Part shown: piece after piece, positions 56,054-64,000 of the stretch | Layout: each line of letters starts with the position of its first letter | How positions within the stretch are numbered: the stretch's first letter is position 1 | Source: CAYVTV01 sp964526475 | GTDB lineage: Bacteria > Bacteroidota > Bacteroidia > Bacteroidales > GCA-2748055 | DNA: 64,000 nt | Direction: 5' to 3' | Assembly: GCA_964526475.1 (NCBI GenBank) | Contig: CAZGKF010000002.1 | Span: 71,684 to 135,683, forward strand | Translations under genes and position numbers: made by a program | The notes under the pieces: model-generated | Database searches by the model: none | Seen by the model: the letters and a program-made list of their open reading frames with translations, nothing else | Told to the model about the DNA's origin: nothing

Positions 56054-57181
56054 ATGGATAAATTAAGAAATGTAACCCGTCAACCCAGGCCTTTAGACGT
56101 TTTTGATGCTTTTGCAAACGAGAAAAAGTTCCTGATTCTTATTTTAGCAGGATTTATTTTACCTGCAGTTTTTATTAAAAGTAACTCATTTTTAATGTGG
56201 ACGGGGTTTTTGTTTGCCTCTTATGCCGCAGTTTCCAATGATAGCATTCAATCATTGGGGACATTTATTGAAAGCAATAAGAAAAAGAAATGGTGGGTAC
56301 TCTGGCTATTTGTAGGCACTATATTTCTGTTAACAGTTGCCTTTAGCTGGTTTTATTTCGATGGAGATGTAACCTATCAGCGCTTGTTGGATTCGAATGG
56401 AGTATCGAAATATCCACACCCGGAAAAATTCAATTATTTTCAGGTTATAGCGCCACTTGTACTTCTAATATTAACAAGGCTTCGGATGCCTGTCTCAACA
56501 ACATTCCTGTTACTGAGTGTGTTTAGTGCCACATCCTCCGGCATCAGTTCAATGGTTTTAAAAAGCTTATCAGGTTATGCTCTGGCTTTTATTCTATCAT
56601 TTTTGATTTGGTACCTGAGTTATAATTTTATTAAGAAATATTTTAAGAAACGAAAAACACACATTGCATGGACTCTGGTTCAATGGACTGTCAGCGGTTC
56701 ACTTTGGGCAACATGGGTCATGCAGGACGGAGCGAATATCGCGGTATATCTACCAAGGCAACAGACCCCTTTACAATTCGTCATTTTTTCAGCAACCATA
56801 TTTTTGGGATTAGGTTTGATTTTCTATTTACGAGGAGATAAAATTCAACGGATTGTCAGCGAAAAAATCAGAATTTCTGATGTCCGGGCCGCAACATTAG
56901 TCGATTTCACCTATGTGTTATTGCTTATTTATAAACTATTTATCAGTACCGTTCCAATGAGCACTACCTGGGTATTTCTGGGGGTTATTGGCGGAAGGGA
57001 AATAGCTGTATCTCTTTCAAGAAGTAAAAAGGGGAAAAAGCATAAAGTAAAAGCCGGCAGAATGATTATCAGGGATGTGGCTTATGCACTTTTCGGCCTC
57101 CTTATTTCAGTTGCATTGGCATCGGGAGCTAATAACTCCATCCGGGGTGAAATTGTAAACTTTATAAAAAGTCTGTTTTAA
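56054..57181 (+). CDS. Divergent PiT (inorganic phosphate transporter)-like membrane protein
   Basis: This 375-residue protein has about ten hydrophobic segments arranged as two repeats. Repeat 1 contains VSNDSIQSLGT (60-70) and later PVSTT (146-150); repeat 2 contains QDGANIAVYLPRQ (224-236) and PMSTTWVFLGVIGG (301-314). In PiT/PHO4 transporters the repeats carry G-A-N-D-x-A-N-A and P-V-S-T-T motifs, so this looks like a distant relative with eroded first motifs. Phosphate and arsenate are chemical analogues, which makes the location next to ars genes notable. It probably forms an operon with the MIP-like gene. A family search is needed to settle it. Confidence 0.5.
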   Translation: MDKLRNVTRQPRPLDVFDAFANEKKFLILILAGFILPAVFIKSNSFLMWTGFLFASYAAVSNDSIQSLGTFIESNKKKKWWVLWLFVGTIFLLTVAFSWFYFDGDVTYQRLLDSNGVSKYPHPEKFNYFQVIAPLVLLILTRLRMPVSTTFLLLSVFSATSSGISSMVLKSLSGYALAFILSFLIWYLSYNFIKKYFKKRKTHIAWTLVQWTVSGSLWATWVMQDGANIAVYLPRQQTPLQFVIFSATIFLGLGLIFYLRGDKIQRIVSEKIRISDVRAATLVDFTYVLLLIYKLFISTVPMSTTWVFLGVIGGREIAVSLSRSKKGKKHKVKAGRMIIRDVAYALFGLLISVALASGANNSIRGEIVNFIKSLF

Positions 57182-57565
57182 TATCTCTTTTCGACTAAAG
57201 ACTAATTCCAATGTAAAATGATGAATTACAAAATCAACTCTCTACATAATCAAATAATCTAAATCCCCGCTCTCTAATTTATAAAATAAACCTGGCCATC
57301 TGCTGCACGGGCAGCAAAGGTTAGAAAACAAAGGTATAAATTGAGGTGCCCTCTCCATAATCTTCCTGCAAACGACTTGGGCTTAGGGCTTATGTCGGTT
57401 ATCCTTTACCAGGAAGTGTGATTGTTTTATGTCCAAACTTGTTATAAGTATGGTACCTGAGGATTTTTGGGATTGGATGGAGATTAATTAATAGTCGTTA
57501 GAATTTCGGGAAAAAATTTAACGATTACTTCAAATCATCTTTTAGGTAAAGGTTTGTAACCGCAT
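57182..57565. other. Non-coding stretch after the PiT-like gene
   Basis: This 384-bp region has no open frame that looks like a gene, no clear hairpin terminator and no repeat that I can recognise. It separates the metalloid genes from a group of small membrane proteins and may be decayed sequence. Confidence 0.4.
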
Positions 57566-57573
57566 TATATTTG
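57566..57573 (+). promoter_or_regulatory. Candidate -7 box of the small membrane protein gene
   Basis: TATATTTG fits TAnnTTTG, 47 nt before the ATG at 57621. A -33 element at the right distance is not visible. Confidence 0.35.
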
Positions 57574-57620
57574 CCAAATATGTTTTACGAAAATTTCGAT
57601 TAACCAATAATCTTACAATT

Positions 57621-58007
57621 ATGTTAATCACTTTTCTATCAATCGCCTTTTTACTAATTATCCTTTTTGTGATCCTGTTTCAATTGGCCTTAGTATTTGG
57701 TGCCCCATGGGGTGAATATACTATGGGAGGGAGGTTTAGCGGTAAATTACCCTTAAAAATAAGGATTGCCGTGTTGTTCCAACTCTTTGTACTTATTCTT
57801 TTTTCATTTATCGTTCTGGCCAAAACACAGCTGGCATTTGAGCAGTATCAAGATTTTGGCAGGATTGGTATGTGGTTTATTGTTGGTTTTTTTATACTGG
57901 GTACCATCCTCAATTTAGCCACCCCAAGCAAAAAGGAGAGGAACCTGTGGGGACCAGTTAATTTAATAGCATTGGCAATTAGCTTAATTCTAGCACTCGG
58001 AAGTTAA
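57621..58007 (+). CDS. Small membrane protein of unknown function, four helices
   Basis: This 128-residue protein consists of four hydrophobic segments with a conserved-looking loop FGAPWGEYTMGGRFSGKLP between the first and second and ATPSKKERNLWGPVNL before the last. Proteins of this size and pattern are found across bacteria as uncharacterised membrane proteins. No catalytic residues are recognised. It has its own promoter-like box. Confidence 0.65.
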   Translation: MLITFLSIAFLLIILFVILFQLALVFGAPWGEYTMGGRFSGKLPLKIRIAVLFQLFVLILFSFIVLAKTQLAFEQYQDFGRIGMWFIVGFFILGTILNLATPSKKERNLWGPVNLIALAISLILALGS

Positions 58008-58053
58008 GGTTTGAAGTAACTATAAAAACAAATGGTATTTAGTTTTTTTTAAA

Positions 58054-58079
58054 ATAATGTATATATTTATATACATTAT
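58054..58079 (+). promoter_or_regulatory. 26-bp perfect palindrome upstream of the membrane protein/HTH pair
   Basis: ATAATGTATATA-TT-TATATACATTAT is a perfect inverted repeat with 12-bp arms. It lies 13-38 nt upstream of the TATCTTTG box, the position where a repressor would block the -33 region. The HTH protein encoded 520 nt downstream is a natural candidate to bind it. Confidence 0.6.
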
Positions 58080-58091
58080 GTAAATTATATA

Positions 58092-58099
58092 TATCTTTG
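58092..58099 (+). promoter_or_regulatory. -7 box of the membrane protein/HTH operon
   Basis: TATCTTTG fits TAnnTTTG and lies 53 nt upstream of the ATG at 58152. Confidence 0.5.
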
Positions 58100-58151
58100 T
58101 GTCGTTATTTGTTTACATATAGTATGAATTAATCGACAAAAGGAAGTGACT

Positions 58152-58598
58152 ATGGGACATCAAGAAAAGCAATCAATTGTATCCATCATCGGCTCGGTGC
58201 TGATAATTGGATTTTACTCAATGTACGTTTACAAAAACTACGTTGCCGGGGATTTGGAAATTCTTAACAACTTCCAGTTCTGGGGGAAATCGTTTCTCTA
58301 CCTTATTCCTATTGGAATTGTAGTGCAAATTGTAATTCACATCGTGTTTGCCATTGCAAACCGGATTATTACTCAGGAAGATATGCCCGACATAACCGAT
58401 GAGCGGGATAAACTTATTGAGCTAAAGTCCATCCGTATTTCGCACTGGATTTTCATCTTCGGTTTTATGCTTGCAATGGGCTCGTTGGCTATGGGGATGA
58501 AGCCATACGTAATGTTTCTCACACTCATTTCATCAGGATTTTTGGCCAGCTTAGCCTCAGAGGTTGCCAAGATTATCTACTACCGAAAGGGGGTGTAG
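58152..58598 (+). CDS. Four-helix membrane protein paired with an HTH regulator
   Basis: From ATG 58152 this is 148 residues; a GTG two codons earlier is a less likely start. Four hydrophobic segments are separated by the soluble loop TQEDMPDITDERDKLIELKS, a pattern seen in DUF2178-like proteins. It ends 1 nt before the HTH gene begins, a standard arrangement for two-gene modules in which the membrane protein is the target or sensor. Function unknown. Confidence 0.7.
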   Translation: MGHQEKQSIVSIIGSVLIIGFYSMYVYKNYVAGDLEILNNFQFWGKSFLYLIPIGIVVQIVIHIVFAIANRIITQEDMPDITDERDKLIELKSIRISHWIFIFGFMLAMGSLAMGMKPYVMFLTLISSGFLASLASEVAKIIYYRKGV

Positions 58599-58599
58599 T

Positions 58600-58875
58600 A
58601 TGGGAAAAGACACTATTCTAATAACCAACAGCATCCGTAAGTTCCGCTTCTTTGCCGATGAAATGACTCAGCAAGAGTTGGCGGATCGTACTGGGGTAAC
58701 CCGCCAAACCATTGTGGCTATCGAGAATGGCAAGTACTTCCCATCGCTGGAGCTGGCATTCCGTATGGCGCATATCTTTAAAGTTTCATTGTCGGAAGTG
58801 TTTACTTATAATCCTGAGGATGATCAAGTTCTTAAGAAAATAAAAGATAAACAAACCAAAGATGAAAAGCGATAG
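58600..58875 (+). CDS. Xre-family HTH transcriptional regulator
   Basis: This is a 91-residue protein with one helix-turn-helix: EMTQQELADRTGVTRQTIVA and IENGKYFPSLELAFRMAHIF, as in YozG-like regulators, followed by VSLSEVFTYNPED. The ATG at 58600 follows the membrane protein stop by 1 nt. It overlaps the oxidoreductase gene downstream by 14 nt. It probably represses its own promoter through the palindrome at 58054-58079. Confidence 0.85.
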   Translation: MGKDTILITNSIRKFRFFADEMTQQELADRTGVTRQTIVAIENGKYFPSLELAFRMAHIFKVSLSEVFTYNPEDDQVLKKIKDKQTKDEKR

Positions 58876-59845
58876 GATGAAAGCTATATTTTGCACAAAG
58901 TACGGTGCACCAGAGGTCCTAAAAGAAATGGAGGTTGAAAAGCCCAGCCCTAAAGCAAATGAAATCCTGATAAGAAACCATTGCACATCTGTAACTAAGG
59001 CGGATGTTAGGGTAAGGGCCTTCGACGTTCCTCTGTCATTTTGGCTTCTTGCTAGATTGGCGCTTGGTTTCACAAAACCCCGTCAACCCATTCTTGGGGG
59101 CGAAATGGCTGGGATTGTTGAAGCGATTGGAAGTATGGTAACAAAATTCAATACTGGCGATTCGGTGGTGGCTTTTAGCGGTCACGCTCTAGGGACTTAC
59201 GCTGAGTACCGATGTGTGGAGGAAGAAGGCTGCATTACCCAGAAACCTGACAACCTTGATTTTAAGGAGGCCGTTGCAATCCCTTTTGGAGGGACTACTG
59301 CGCTTCATTTCCTACGAAAAGCAAAGGTTAGAAAAGGCGACAGGATACTTATTTACGGAGCATCGGGTAGTGTAGGTGTTTATGCAATTCAGCTTTCCAA
59401 GCACTTTGGTGCTAAAGTAACGGGTGTTTGCAGTACGGCAAATCACGAATTGGTTAAGTCCCTGGGTGCTGATAGGGTAATTGATTACACCACCACTGAC
59501 TTCACAAAGAGTAGTGAAAAGTACGATATCATTTTCGACGCGGTGGGTAAAGCTTCCATAAAAGGTTCAATAAAATCGCTTAAGCCTAAAGGTACTTATA
59601 TCCATGCCATTGTAACACCGGGAACTGAGATCTTGATACGTTGGAACTTACTCTTTAGCACGAAAAAGTTGATTAAAGGCACATTTAATGCCAATGCCGA
59701 GCAAATAGCCTACCTAATGAAACTTGCTGAGGCAGGGGAAATAAAGCCAGTAATCGACAGGGTTTACCAAATGGAAGAAATTGTGGAGGCACACAGATAC
59801 GTTGATACGGGTCGCAAAAGGGGAAATGTTGTGGTGATAATCTAA
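58862..59845 (+). CDS. Quinone oxidoreductase-like MDR dehydrogenase (zinc-free)
   Basis: This 327-residue medium-chain dehydrogenase/reductase has an N-terminal GroES-like domain (PILGGEMAGIVEAIG) and an NAD(P)-binding Rossmann domain (ILIYGASGSVGVYAIQLSKH). The catalytic and structural zinc Cys sets of alcohol dehydrogenases are missing, so it belongs to the zeta-crystallin/quinone oxidoreductase group, which reduces quinones or enones with NADPH. A second ATG lies five codons on. It overlaps the HTH gene, so it may be under the same control. Confidence 0.85.
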   Translation: MKSDRMKAIFCTKYGAPEVLKEMEVEKPSPKANEILIRNHCTSVTKADVRVRAFDVPLSFWLLARLALGFTKPRQPILGGEMAGIVEAIGSMVTKFNTGDSVVAFSGHALGTYAEYRCVEEEGCITQKPDNLDFKEAVAIPFGGTTALHFLRKAKVRKGDRILIYGASGSVGVYAIQLSKHFGAKVTGVCSTANHELVKSLGADRVIDYTTTDFTKSSEKYDIIFDAVGKASIKGSIKSLKPKGTYIHAIVTPGTEILIRWNLLFSTKKLIKGTFNANAEQIAYLMKLAEAGEIKPVIDRVYQMEEIVEAHRYVDTGRKRGNVVVII

Positions 59846-59875
59846 ATTCAACCTCGCCTAAATGCCCATTTACTA

Positions 59876-60292
59876 ATGATAATGGGTTTGAACCTGGGAA
59901 ACAGAAAGCTCAAAGCGAAAGTTGAAAATTACGAAAGGATTATTCTTTGTGGAATTTGGATGGGAAAGCTTATTATTCCGCACAAAAACTTTATTAACAA
60001 GTACTCCGATAAAATAAGTAAGCTAATTTTTGTAAGCTGTTGCGGTAGTTCTTTCAAGGATAAAGACAACAAATTCGGGCACACTCAGGTTTTTAATCAT
60101 GTTATAAGTTTATTGGATGATAAGTGTTTACTTTGCGAAGCATTTCCCATCGATTTGGTTGTGCCCGCCGAGCTGAAAGAATATCCCGCCGCATTTATGA
60201 AAGTGCATTTGAACAACGAAAACTTCGAAGGAGAAATAATTGGTATTTACGATACTTTTATTCAAAAAATTCATCAGATAAAGGATGTATAA
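59876..60292 (+). pseudogene. Flavodoxin-domain fragment lacking the FMN loop
   Basis: The 138-residue frame resembles the second half of a flavodoxin-fold protein: YERIILCGIWMGKLIIPHKN and KLIFVSCCGSS. The N-terminal FMN-phosphate loop (T-x-x-x-G-N-T/S) is missing; the first 20 residues are unrelated. So this is probably a 5'-truncated gene. A small independent protein is possible but FMN binding would be impaired. Confidence 0.55.
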
Positions 60293-60448
60293 TTATTTGT
60301 GGAAATTGATAATCAGTTTATGTCGAAAGAGCATCTTTGCCTAACGGTATCGTTTGACCATAATATTGTTGACGGAGCTCCGGCAGTTCGATTTATGAAT
60401 CAATTAATAGAGATAATTAAACATGGAAAACTAATACAGAAAAACTAA
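60293..60448 (+). pseudogene. C-terminal fragment of a 2-oxoacid dehydrogenase E2 acyltransferase
   Basis: The last 51 codons of an E2 (dihydrolipoyl acyltransferase) catalytic domain are readable: LCLTVSFDHNIVDGAPAVRF, then MNQLIEIIKHGKL and a stop. The motif normally reads D-H-R-x-x-D-G; the Arg is replaced by Asn here. No start, lipoyl domain or remaining catalytic domain precedes it, so this is a gene relic directly after the flavodoxin fragment. Confidence 0.78.
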
Positions 60449-60502
60449 ATAATTTGATTGACGTACAATTATTTCATATTATTAATCAGTAAATCTACTT
60501 CA

Positions 60503-61063
60503 ATGAAGCAAACAGAAAATATATGTCCTGTAGAAAATGCCGGAATGCTCGACAGTTTTTTCAGGAGAATTATTCAAAATCCGAAGAAAATATTGTCATC
60601 GCATTTTAGCGGGAATATTACGGTTGTCGATTTGGGCTGTGGCCCAGGGTTTTTCACAATCGAAATAGCAAAAAAACTTGACAGCAGCGGCAAAGTTATC
60701 GCTGTTGATGTTCAGCAAGGCATGCTGGATATTGTTAAAAATAAAATCAAAAATAAACCCTATGAACATAAAATTATCCTTCACAAAGCCGGCTTCGAAA
60801 GTTTGAATTTAACCGAAAAAACAGATATTATACTTGCCTTTTACGTTATTCACGAAATCAACAGAGATAACTTATTTTCGGAATTAAAATCAATTCTTAA
60901 ACCCGATGGGAAAATATTGATTGCAGAACCAAATTTTCATATATCCAAAAAAGTGTATAAAGAAATGTTGCATACTCTTAAAGAAGAAGGATTTGAAATT
61001 ATATCTAAACCCAAAATATTTTTCAGTCGAGCAGTATTAGTAAAACTTAATAATAATTATTGA
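60503..61063 (+). CDS. Class I SAM-dependent methyltransferase
   Basis: From ATG 60503 (MKQTENICPVENAGMLDSFF) this is 186 residues. Motif I is VVDLGCGPGFFTIEIAKKL, and the acidic turn is VIAVDVQQGMLDIV. Later motifs are DIILAFYVIHEI and LKPDGKILIAEPNFH. It resembles small-molecule methyltransferases of the Methyltransf_11/31 type. The conserved cysteines of arsenite methyltransferase ArsM are not present. Substrate unknown. Confidence 0.8.
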   Translation: MKQTENICPVENAGMLDSFFRRIIQNPKKILSSHFSGNITVVDLGCGPGFFTIEIAKKLDSSGKVIAVDVQQGMLDIVKNKIKNKPYEHKIILHKAGFESLNLTEKTDIILAFYVIHEINRDNLFSELKSILKPDGKILIAEPNFHISKKVYKEMLHTLKEEGFEIISKPKIFFSRAVLVKLNNNY

Positions 61064-61109
61064 ACCCACACGAAGCCATATTTATTAGCGAGAGTAATTT
61101 TCGATCATT

Positions 61110-63854
61110 CTAGTACTTACTTAATAATCCTAATAATTTTTCTTTATTAATTGGTTTTGCCAGATAGCCGGTGCAGCCGGCAGCCAGAAAGCGTTCTTCG
61201 TCGCCGGTCTGGGCATAAGCGGTAGTTGCAATAATGGGTACCTCCGGCCGGAATTCGCGAATACGCCTTGTTGCTTCCACCCCGTCCATTACAGGCATTT
61301 TAATATCCATCAGTAATAGTGTTATATCGGATTGTTGTTTACATAGCTCTAAAGCTTCCACACCATTTTTTGCAAGCAAGTAGTCACATCCGGCCTGTTG
61401 CAAGACCTCTTGCATATACAAATAGTTTGATTCATCGTCTTCAGCCAGAAGCACCAGTGGCTTACCTGGTGTAATTCTACTCTTCTCCTCTGCCTGAGCA
61501 GTTTTTTCTGCAGCCTTTGTCTCTTTGTATGGCACAGTAAACGTGAACGTGGATCCCATACCTTTTTCAGAAGACACAAAGATGGAGCCTCCAAGCAGAT
61601 TAACCCATCCACGGGCAATGGAGAGTCCCAGTCCGCTGCCTTCATAACCACGCGTATTTGACGAGTCCTCCTGAGAGAACATGTCAAAGATCATCTCCAG
61701 CTTGTCATCTGCTATGCCAATGCCGGTATCCTGTACATAAAATTCCAGGAATTCCGGAATGACCCTGAAGCCAAATATAATATCCCCCTTACTGATAAAT
61801 TTCAAAGAGTTGTCTAACAGAAAATTGATAGTTTTACGAATAAGTTCTCTGTCTGAAAACAGGTATATACCACCACATTGTTTTGGTATTACAGTTTTTA
61901 ATCCTATTTTCTTTTCTTCACACAGGTACTTTGCCTCTTTTATGGTTTCTTCGATTAAGGGTTGCAAGGAAAACTCTTTCATATGCAACTCCATTGTGCC
62001 CGAAATAATCCGCGCCATGTCCATATAATCTGTTAAGGTCTTCAGGAGGCGGCTACTCGATTGTTGCATAACTGCCAACATTTCTTTTTTAGCTTCAGGG
62101 GAATAATCCTTTTCTGACAATAAGGTTCCAAAACCCAGTATCCCGTTAAGTGGAGTTCTTATTTCATGCGAGATATTGTGCAGAAATGCCGTTTTCAGCC
62201 TGTCGCTCTCTTCGGCTTTCTCTTTGGCTGCAATTAGCTCTTCGAGCATTTTTTTCCTTTCAGTGATGTCTCTGATGCATGCTACCCTAAAATATTCATC
62301 GTTATAAGATATATCCCTGGCTTCAACTTCAGCATCAAATGTAGAGCCATTCTTCCTTATTGCAACTATTTGGTATGGTGTTGCTATTCTCTTGACAAGA
62401 TTTTCCTTCACCAAGGCATGATAATCGGGATGAATTAACTCAAATAAATTCCTTCCTGTAATTTCATCTCTTTCATAGCCAAGCATCTCAACTGCACTTT
62501 GATTGATATCAATGGCAATACCGTTATTATGTATAATGATTCCTTCAAAAGTAAAAGATGATAGTTTTTTGAATCTGTCCTCGCTTTCCAGCAGAACTTT
62601 TTCCACCCTCTTGCGGTCAGTAATATCCTGTATTGCCCCGTGCATTCTGACGGGCTTACCTTTGTCATCATATTCCAGTTCTCCTGTTCCATGCACCCAT
62701 CTTTCTGCACCATCGTTAATACGAATGATCTTATATTCATGATTAAAAGATTTTTTTTCTTTTACAACAGATTCATGGTAAGCAAATACTTCTTCACGGT
62801 AGTCAGGATGAATAAAGGCTGTCCAACCCTCTATAGTATGCGGATAGGTCTCGTCTATTCCAAAAATTTTGTAAAATTCCGGAGAACAAACCCAGTTGCT
62901 TTTCTCTATCTCATTCACAACGAGATTTGTTGAATAAGAACATATATGTGCCACCGATTGTGAGTTACGCATCATCTCTTCGCTTAGGCGCAGAGCCTCT
63001 ACTATCTTTTTACGTTCGGTAATGTCCTGAAATGTAACCAAAACCATACGCTCCCCTTTTACCATAATGTTTGTGGTTGAGGTAAGGAGGGTCATTCCCT
63101 TTATCTCGTCATCATTCCCTTTAAAGAAATAGGGTGCTTCAACTTGTAAATGCGTCTCACCGGTTTCAAGTGTATCAAGAACGGTATTACGGATAACACA
63201 TTGCTGACAAAACTCACCAAATCCGCATCCTTCCGGATCATCCAGAACGTGCAAACATCGCAGTGCCTCACCACCACGCAAGCCAAGCATCTCCTCCGCA
63301 TCCCTGCCGGCAAACTTCGTAGCAAAGCCATTGATCTGCTGAACACGTCTTTCGGCATTTACCACCATGATAATCAAAGGGGCATTACGATAAATAGCAC
63401 TGAGCATCTCCTCTTGCTCCCTTAGTTCTTTCTCCGCTTTTTGATAATCCGCTTTTACTTTTGCTTCTTCAAGTGCCCGCCGTACAGCGAGAGGAAGCTT
63501 CTCGGGTTTATCCTTCAACACATAGTCAACAGCGCCCTGCTTAAGCAATTCAACGGCAGTCTCTTCACCGATGGCGCCTGAAACACAGATAAAAGGAGTT
63601 TCGGGACAAAGCTCCCTGCTAATTTTCAATGCCCCGAATCCGTCAAGCCCCGGCAGTTTAAAATCAGAAAGGATAAGGTCGAAACTATTTTCGCGCAGTG
63701 AGGCAGTGAACCCTGCTTCATTTTCAACATGGGTCAAACCCAGGTGATAGCCCGCATTTGATAACTGTTCGCGCATTAATTCCAGGTCCCTGGGTGAATC
63801 TTCAAGTACAAGAACCTTCAGTTTAATACCTTCAGTAATTGTTTTTGTATTCAT
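61110..63854 (-). CDS. Hybrid sensor histidine kinase with two receiver domains and PAS sensors
   Basis: This is a 914-residue cytoplasmic kinase with no membrane segments. Domains in order: receiver (about 11-130, phospho-Asp64 in LILSDFKLPG), PAS (about 150-280), PAS (about 290-415), PAS (about 425-535), HisKA with His563 in LHNISHEIRTPLNG, HATPase (NFLLDNS, DTGIGI, GSGLGLSI), and a C-terminal receiver with Asp850 in LLLMDIKMPVMDG. The first PAS contains four Cys (200, 210, 216, 219), which might bind a metal or act as a redox sensor. The response regulator upstream ends 3 nt before the start, so the two form an operon. Confidence 0.9.
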   Translation of the reverse strand: MNTKTITEGIKLKVLVLEDSPRDLELMREQLSNAGYHLGLTHVENEAGFTASLRENSFDLILSDFKLPGLDGFGALKISRELCPETPFICVSGAIGEETAVELLKQGAVDYVLKDKPEKLPLAVRRALEEAKVKADYQKAEKELREQEEMLSAIYRNAPLIIMVVNAERRVQQINGFATKFAGRDAEEMLGLRGGEALRCLHVLDDPEGCGFGEFCQQCVIRNTVLDTLETGETHLQVEAPYFFKGNDDEIKGMTLLTSTTNIMVKGERMVLVTFQDITERKKIVEALRLSEEMMRNSQSVAHICSYSTNLVVNEIEKSNWVCSPEFYKIFGIDETYPHTIEGWTAFIHPDYREEVFAYHESVVKEKKSFNHEYKIIRINDGAERWVHGTGELEYDDKGKPVRMHGAIQDITDRKRVEKVLLESEDRFKKLSSFTFEGIIIHNNGIAIDINQSAVEMLGYERDEITGRNLFELIHPDYHALVKENLVKRIATPYQIVAIRKNGSTFDAEVEARDISYNDEYFRVACIRDITERKKMLEELIAAKEKAEESDRLKTAFLHNISHEIRTPLNGILGFGTLLSEKDYSPEAKKEMLAVMQQSSSRLLKTLTDYMDMARIISGTMELHMKEFSLQPLIEETIKEAKYLCEEKKIGLKTVIPKQCGGIYLFSDRELIRKTINFLLDNSLKFISKGDIIFGFRVIPEFLEFYVQDTGIGIADDKLEMIFDMFSQEDSSNTRGYEGSGLGLSIARGWVNLLGGSIFVSSEKGMGSTFTFTVPYKETKAAEKTAQAEEKSRITPGKPLVLLAEDDESNYLYMQEVLQQAGCDYLLAKNGVEALELCKQQSDITLLLMDIKMPVMDGVEATRRIREFRPEVPIIATTAYAQTGDEERFLAAGCTGYLAKPINKEKLLGLLSKY

Positions 63855-63857
63855 GGT

Positions 63858-64000
63858 TTATTCCATTGGTGGTTTTTCATTAAGTATGGCCCAGAAAACG
63901 CCAATATGCTTTACTGCATTCAGAAATTCCCTGAAGTCCAACGGTTTCACCACATAGGCATTTACGCCCAGGGCATAGCATTTTTTCAGGTCGGGTTCCT
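63858..64000 (-). CDS. Response regulator receiver domain, 5' end cut by the window edge
   Basis: Only the last 47 codons are visible, on the minus strand: EPDLKKCYALGVNAYVVKPL, then DFREFLNAVKHIGVFWAIL and a stop. The V-K-P motif with the conserved Lys is that of a CheY-like receiver. The stop codon lies 3 nt before the ATG of the hybrid kinase, so both probably act in the same phosphorelay. Whether it has another domain at its N-terminus cannot be seen. Confidence 0.8.
   Translation of the reverse strand, partial: EPDLKKCYALGVNAYVVKPLDFREFLNAVKHIGVFWAILNEKPPME

Noticed and set aside
60503..61063. Arsenite methyltransferase (arsM)
   Set aside because: The conserved cysteine residues for As(III) binding are missing, and the gene is outside the ars operon.

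Overview
The window looks like a chromosomal segment of an AT-rich Bacteroidota bacterium, probably an anaerobic or facultative, glycan-degrading relative of the Bacteroidales or Marinilabiliales. The evidence is: -7 promoter boxes of the Bacteroidota form TAnnTTTG in front of several genes, including both tRNA genes; a type IX secretion type-B sorting domain; Bacteroidota-style lipoproteins; a menaquinone methyltransferase; and few recognisable Shine-Dalgarno sequences. No species can be named from the sequence alone.

Positions 1-39,722 are mostly ordinary chromosome. They hold serine acetyltransferase (cut by the left edge), a PL6 polysaccharide lyase facing a secreted double-hydrolase-domain esterase, ubiE/menG, a secreted zinc peptidase, a CPBP protease, two sodium symporters, a TerB-like/ABC-2 fusion transporter and a lipoprotein. 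A MITE-like element follows, then bcp, a KamA-type radical-SAM enzyme next to a beta-carbonic anhydrase, tRNA-Lys, a T9SS cargo protein, an AI-2E-type permease, thyA-folA, an MscS channel and tRNA-His. Next comes a four-gene overlapping cell-surface glycan cluster (flippase, methyltransferase, glycosyltransferase, asparagine-synthetase-like protein). This stretch ends with a Bax-inhibitor-type protein, a GNAT-like protein, a phosphatase-superfamily lipoprotein, a GH2 beta-galactosidase and an ArnT-like glycosyltransferase.

Positions about 39,920-57,200 form an accessory metalloid/molybdoenzyme region that starts at an IS3-family fragment. It has four blocks. (1) An Rrf2-type Fe-S regulator with its own palindromic promoter, a porin and a three-subunit Tat-exported molybdoenzyme in TtrB-TtrC-TtrA order. 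(2) A structured leader that I read as a molybdenum-cofactor (Moco) riboswitch with a clear intrinsic terminator. It controls a protein joining ECF S-like and T-like membrane parts to a THEP1-type NTPase, followed by mobA and a TonB-dependent receptor. (3) An ars operon: arsR, a small lipoprotein, arsC, a truncated usp, acr3 and a terminator. (4) A decayed acr3 fragment and a divergent operon of a MIP-like and a PiT-like membrane protein, preceded by a palindrome nearly identical to the one in front of arsR.

Together these suggest a cell that respires an oxyanion with a molybdoenzyme (arsenate is the contextual favourite; tetrathionate, selenate and antimonate are alternatives), tunes molybdenum or cofactor supply by riboswitch, and reduces and exports arsenic. 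The MIP-like and PiT-like proteins resemble families that carry arsenite and phosphate or arsenate, and they appear to share the arsenic regulator.

Positions 57,621-64,000 hold small membrane proteins, a membrane protein/HTH pair with a 26-bp perfect palindrome, a quinone-oxidoreductase-like enzyme, fragments of a flavodoxin and of a 2-oxoacid dehydrogenase E2, a methyltransferase, and a large hybrid histidine kinase preceded by a response regulator that runs off the right edge. The strongest leads for something undescribed are the Moco-riboswitch/ECF-THEP1/MobA/TonB cassette and the shared ArsR-type operator in front of the MIP-like/PiT-like pair.
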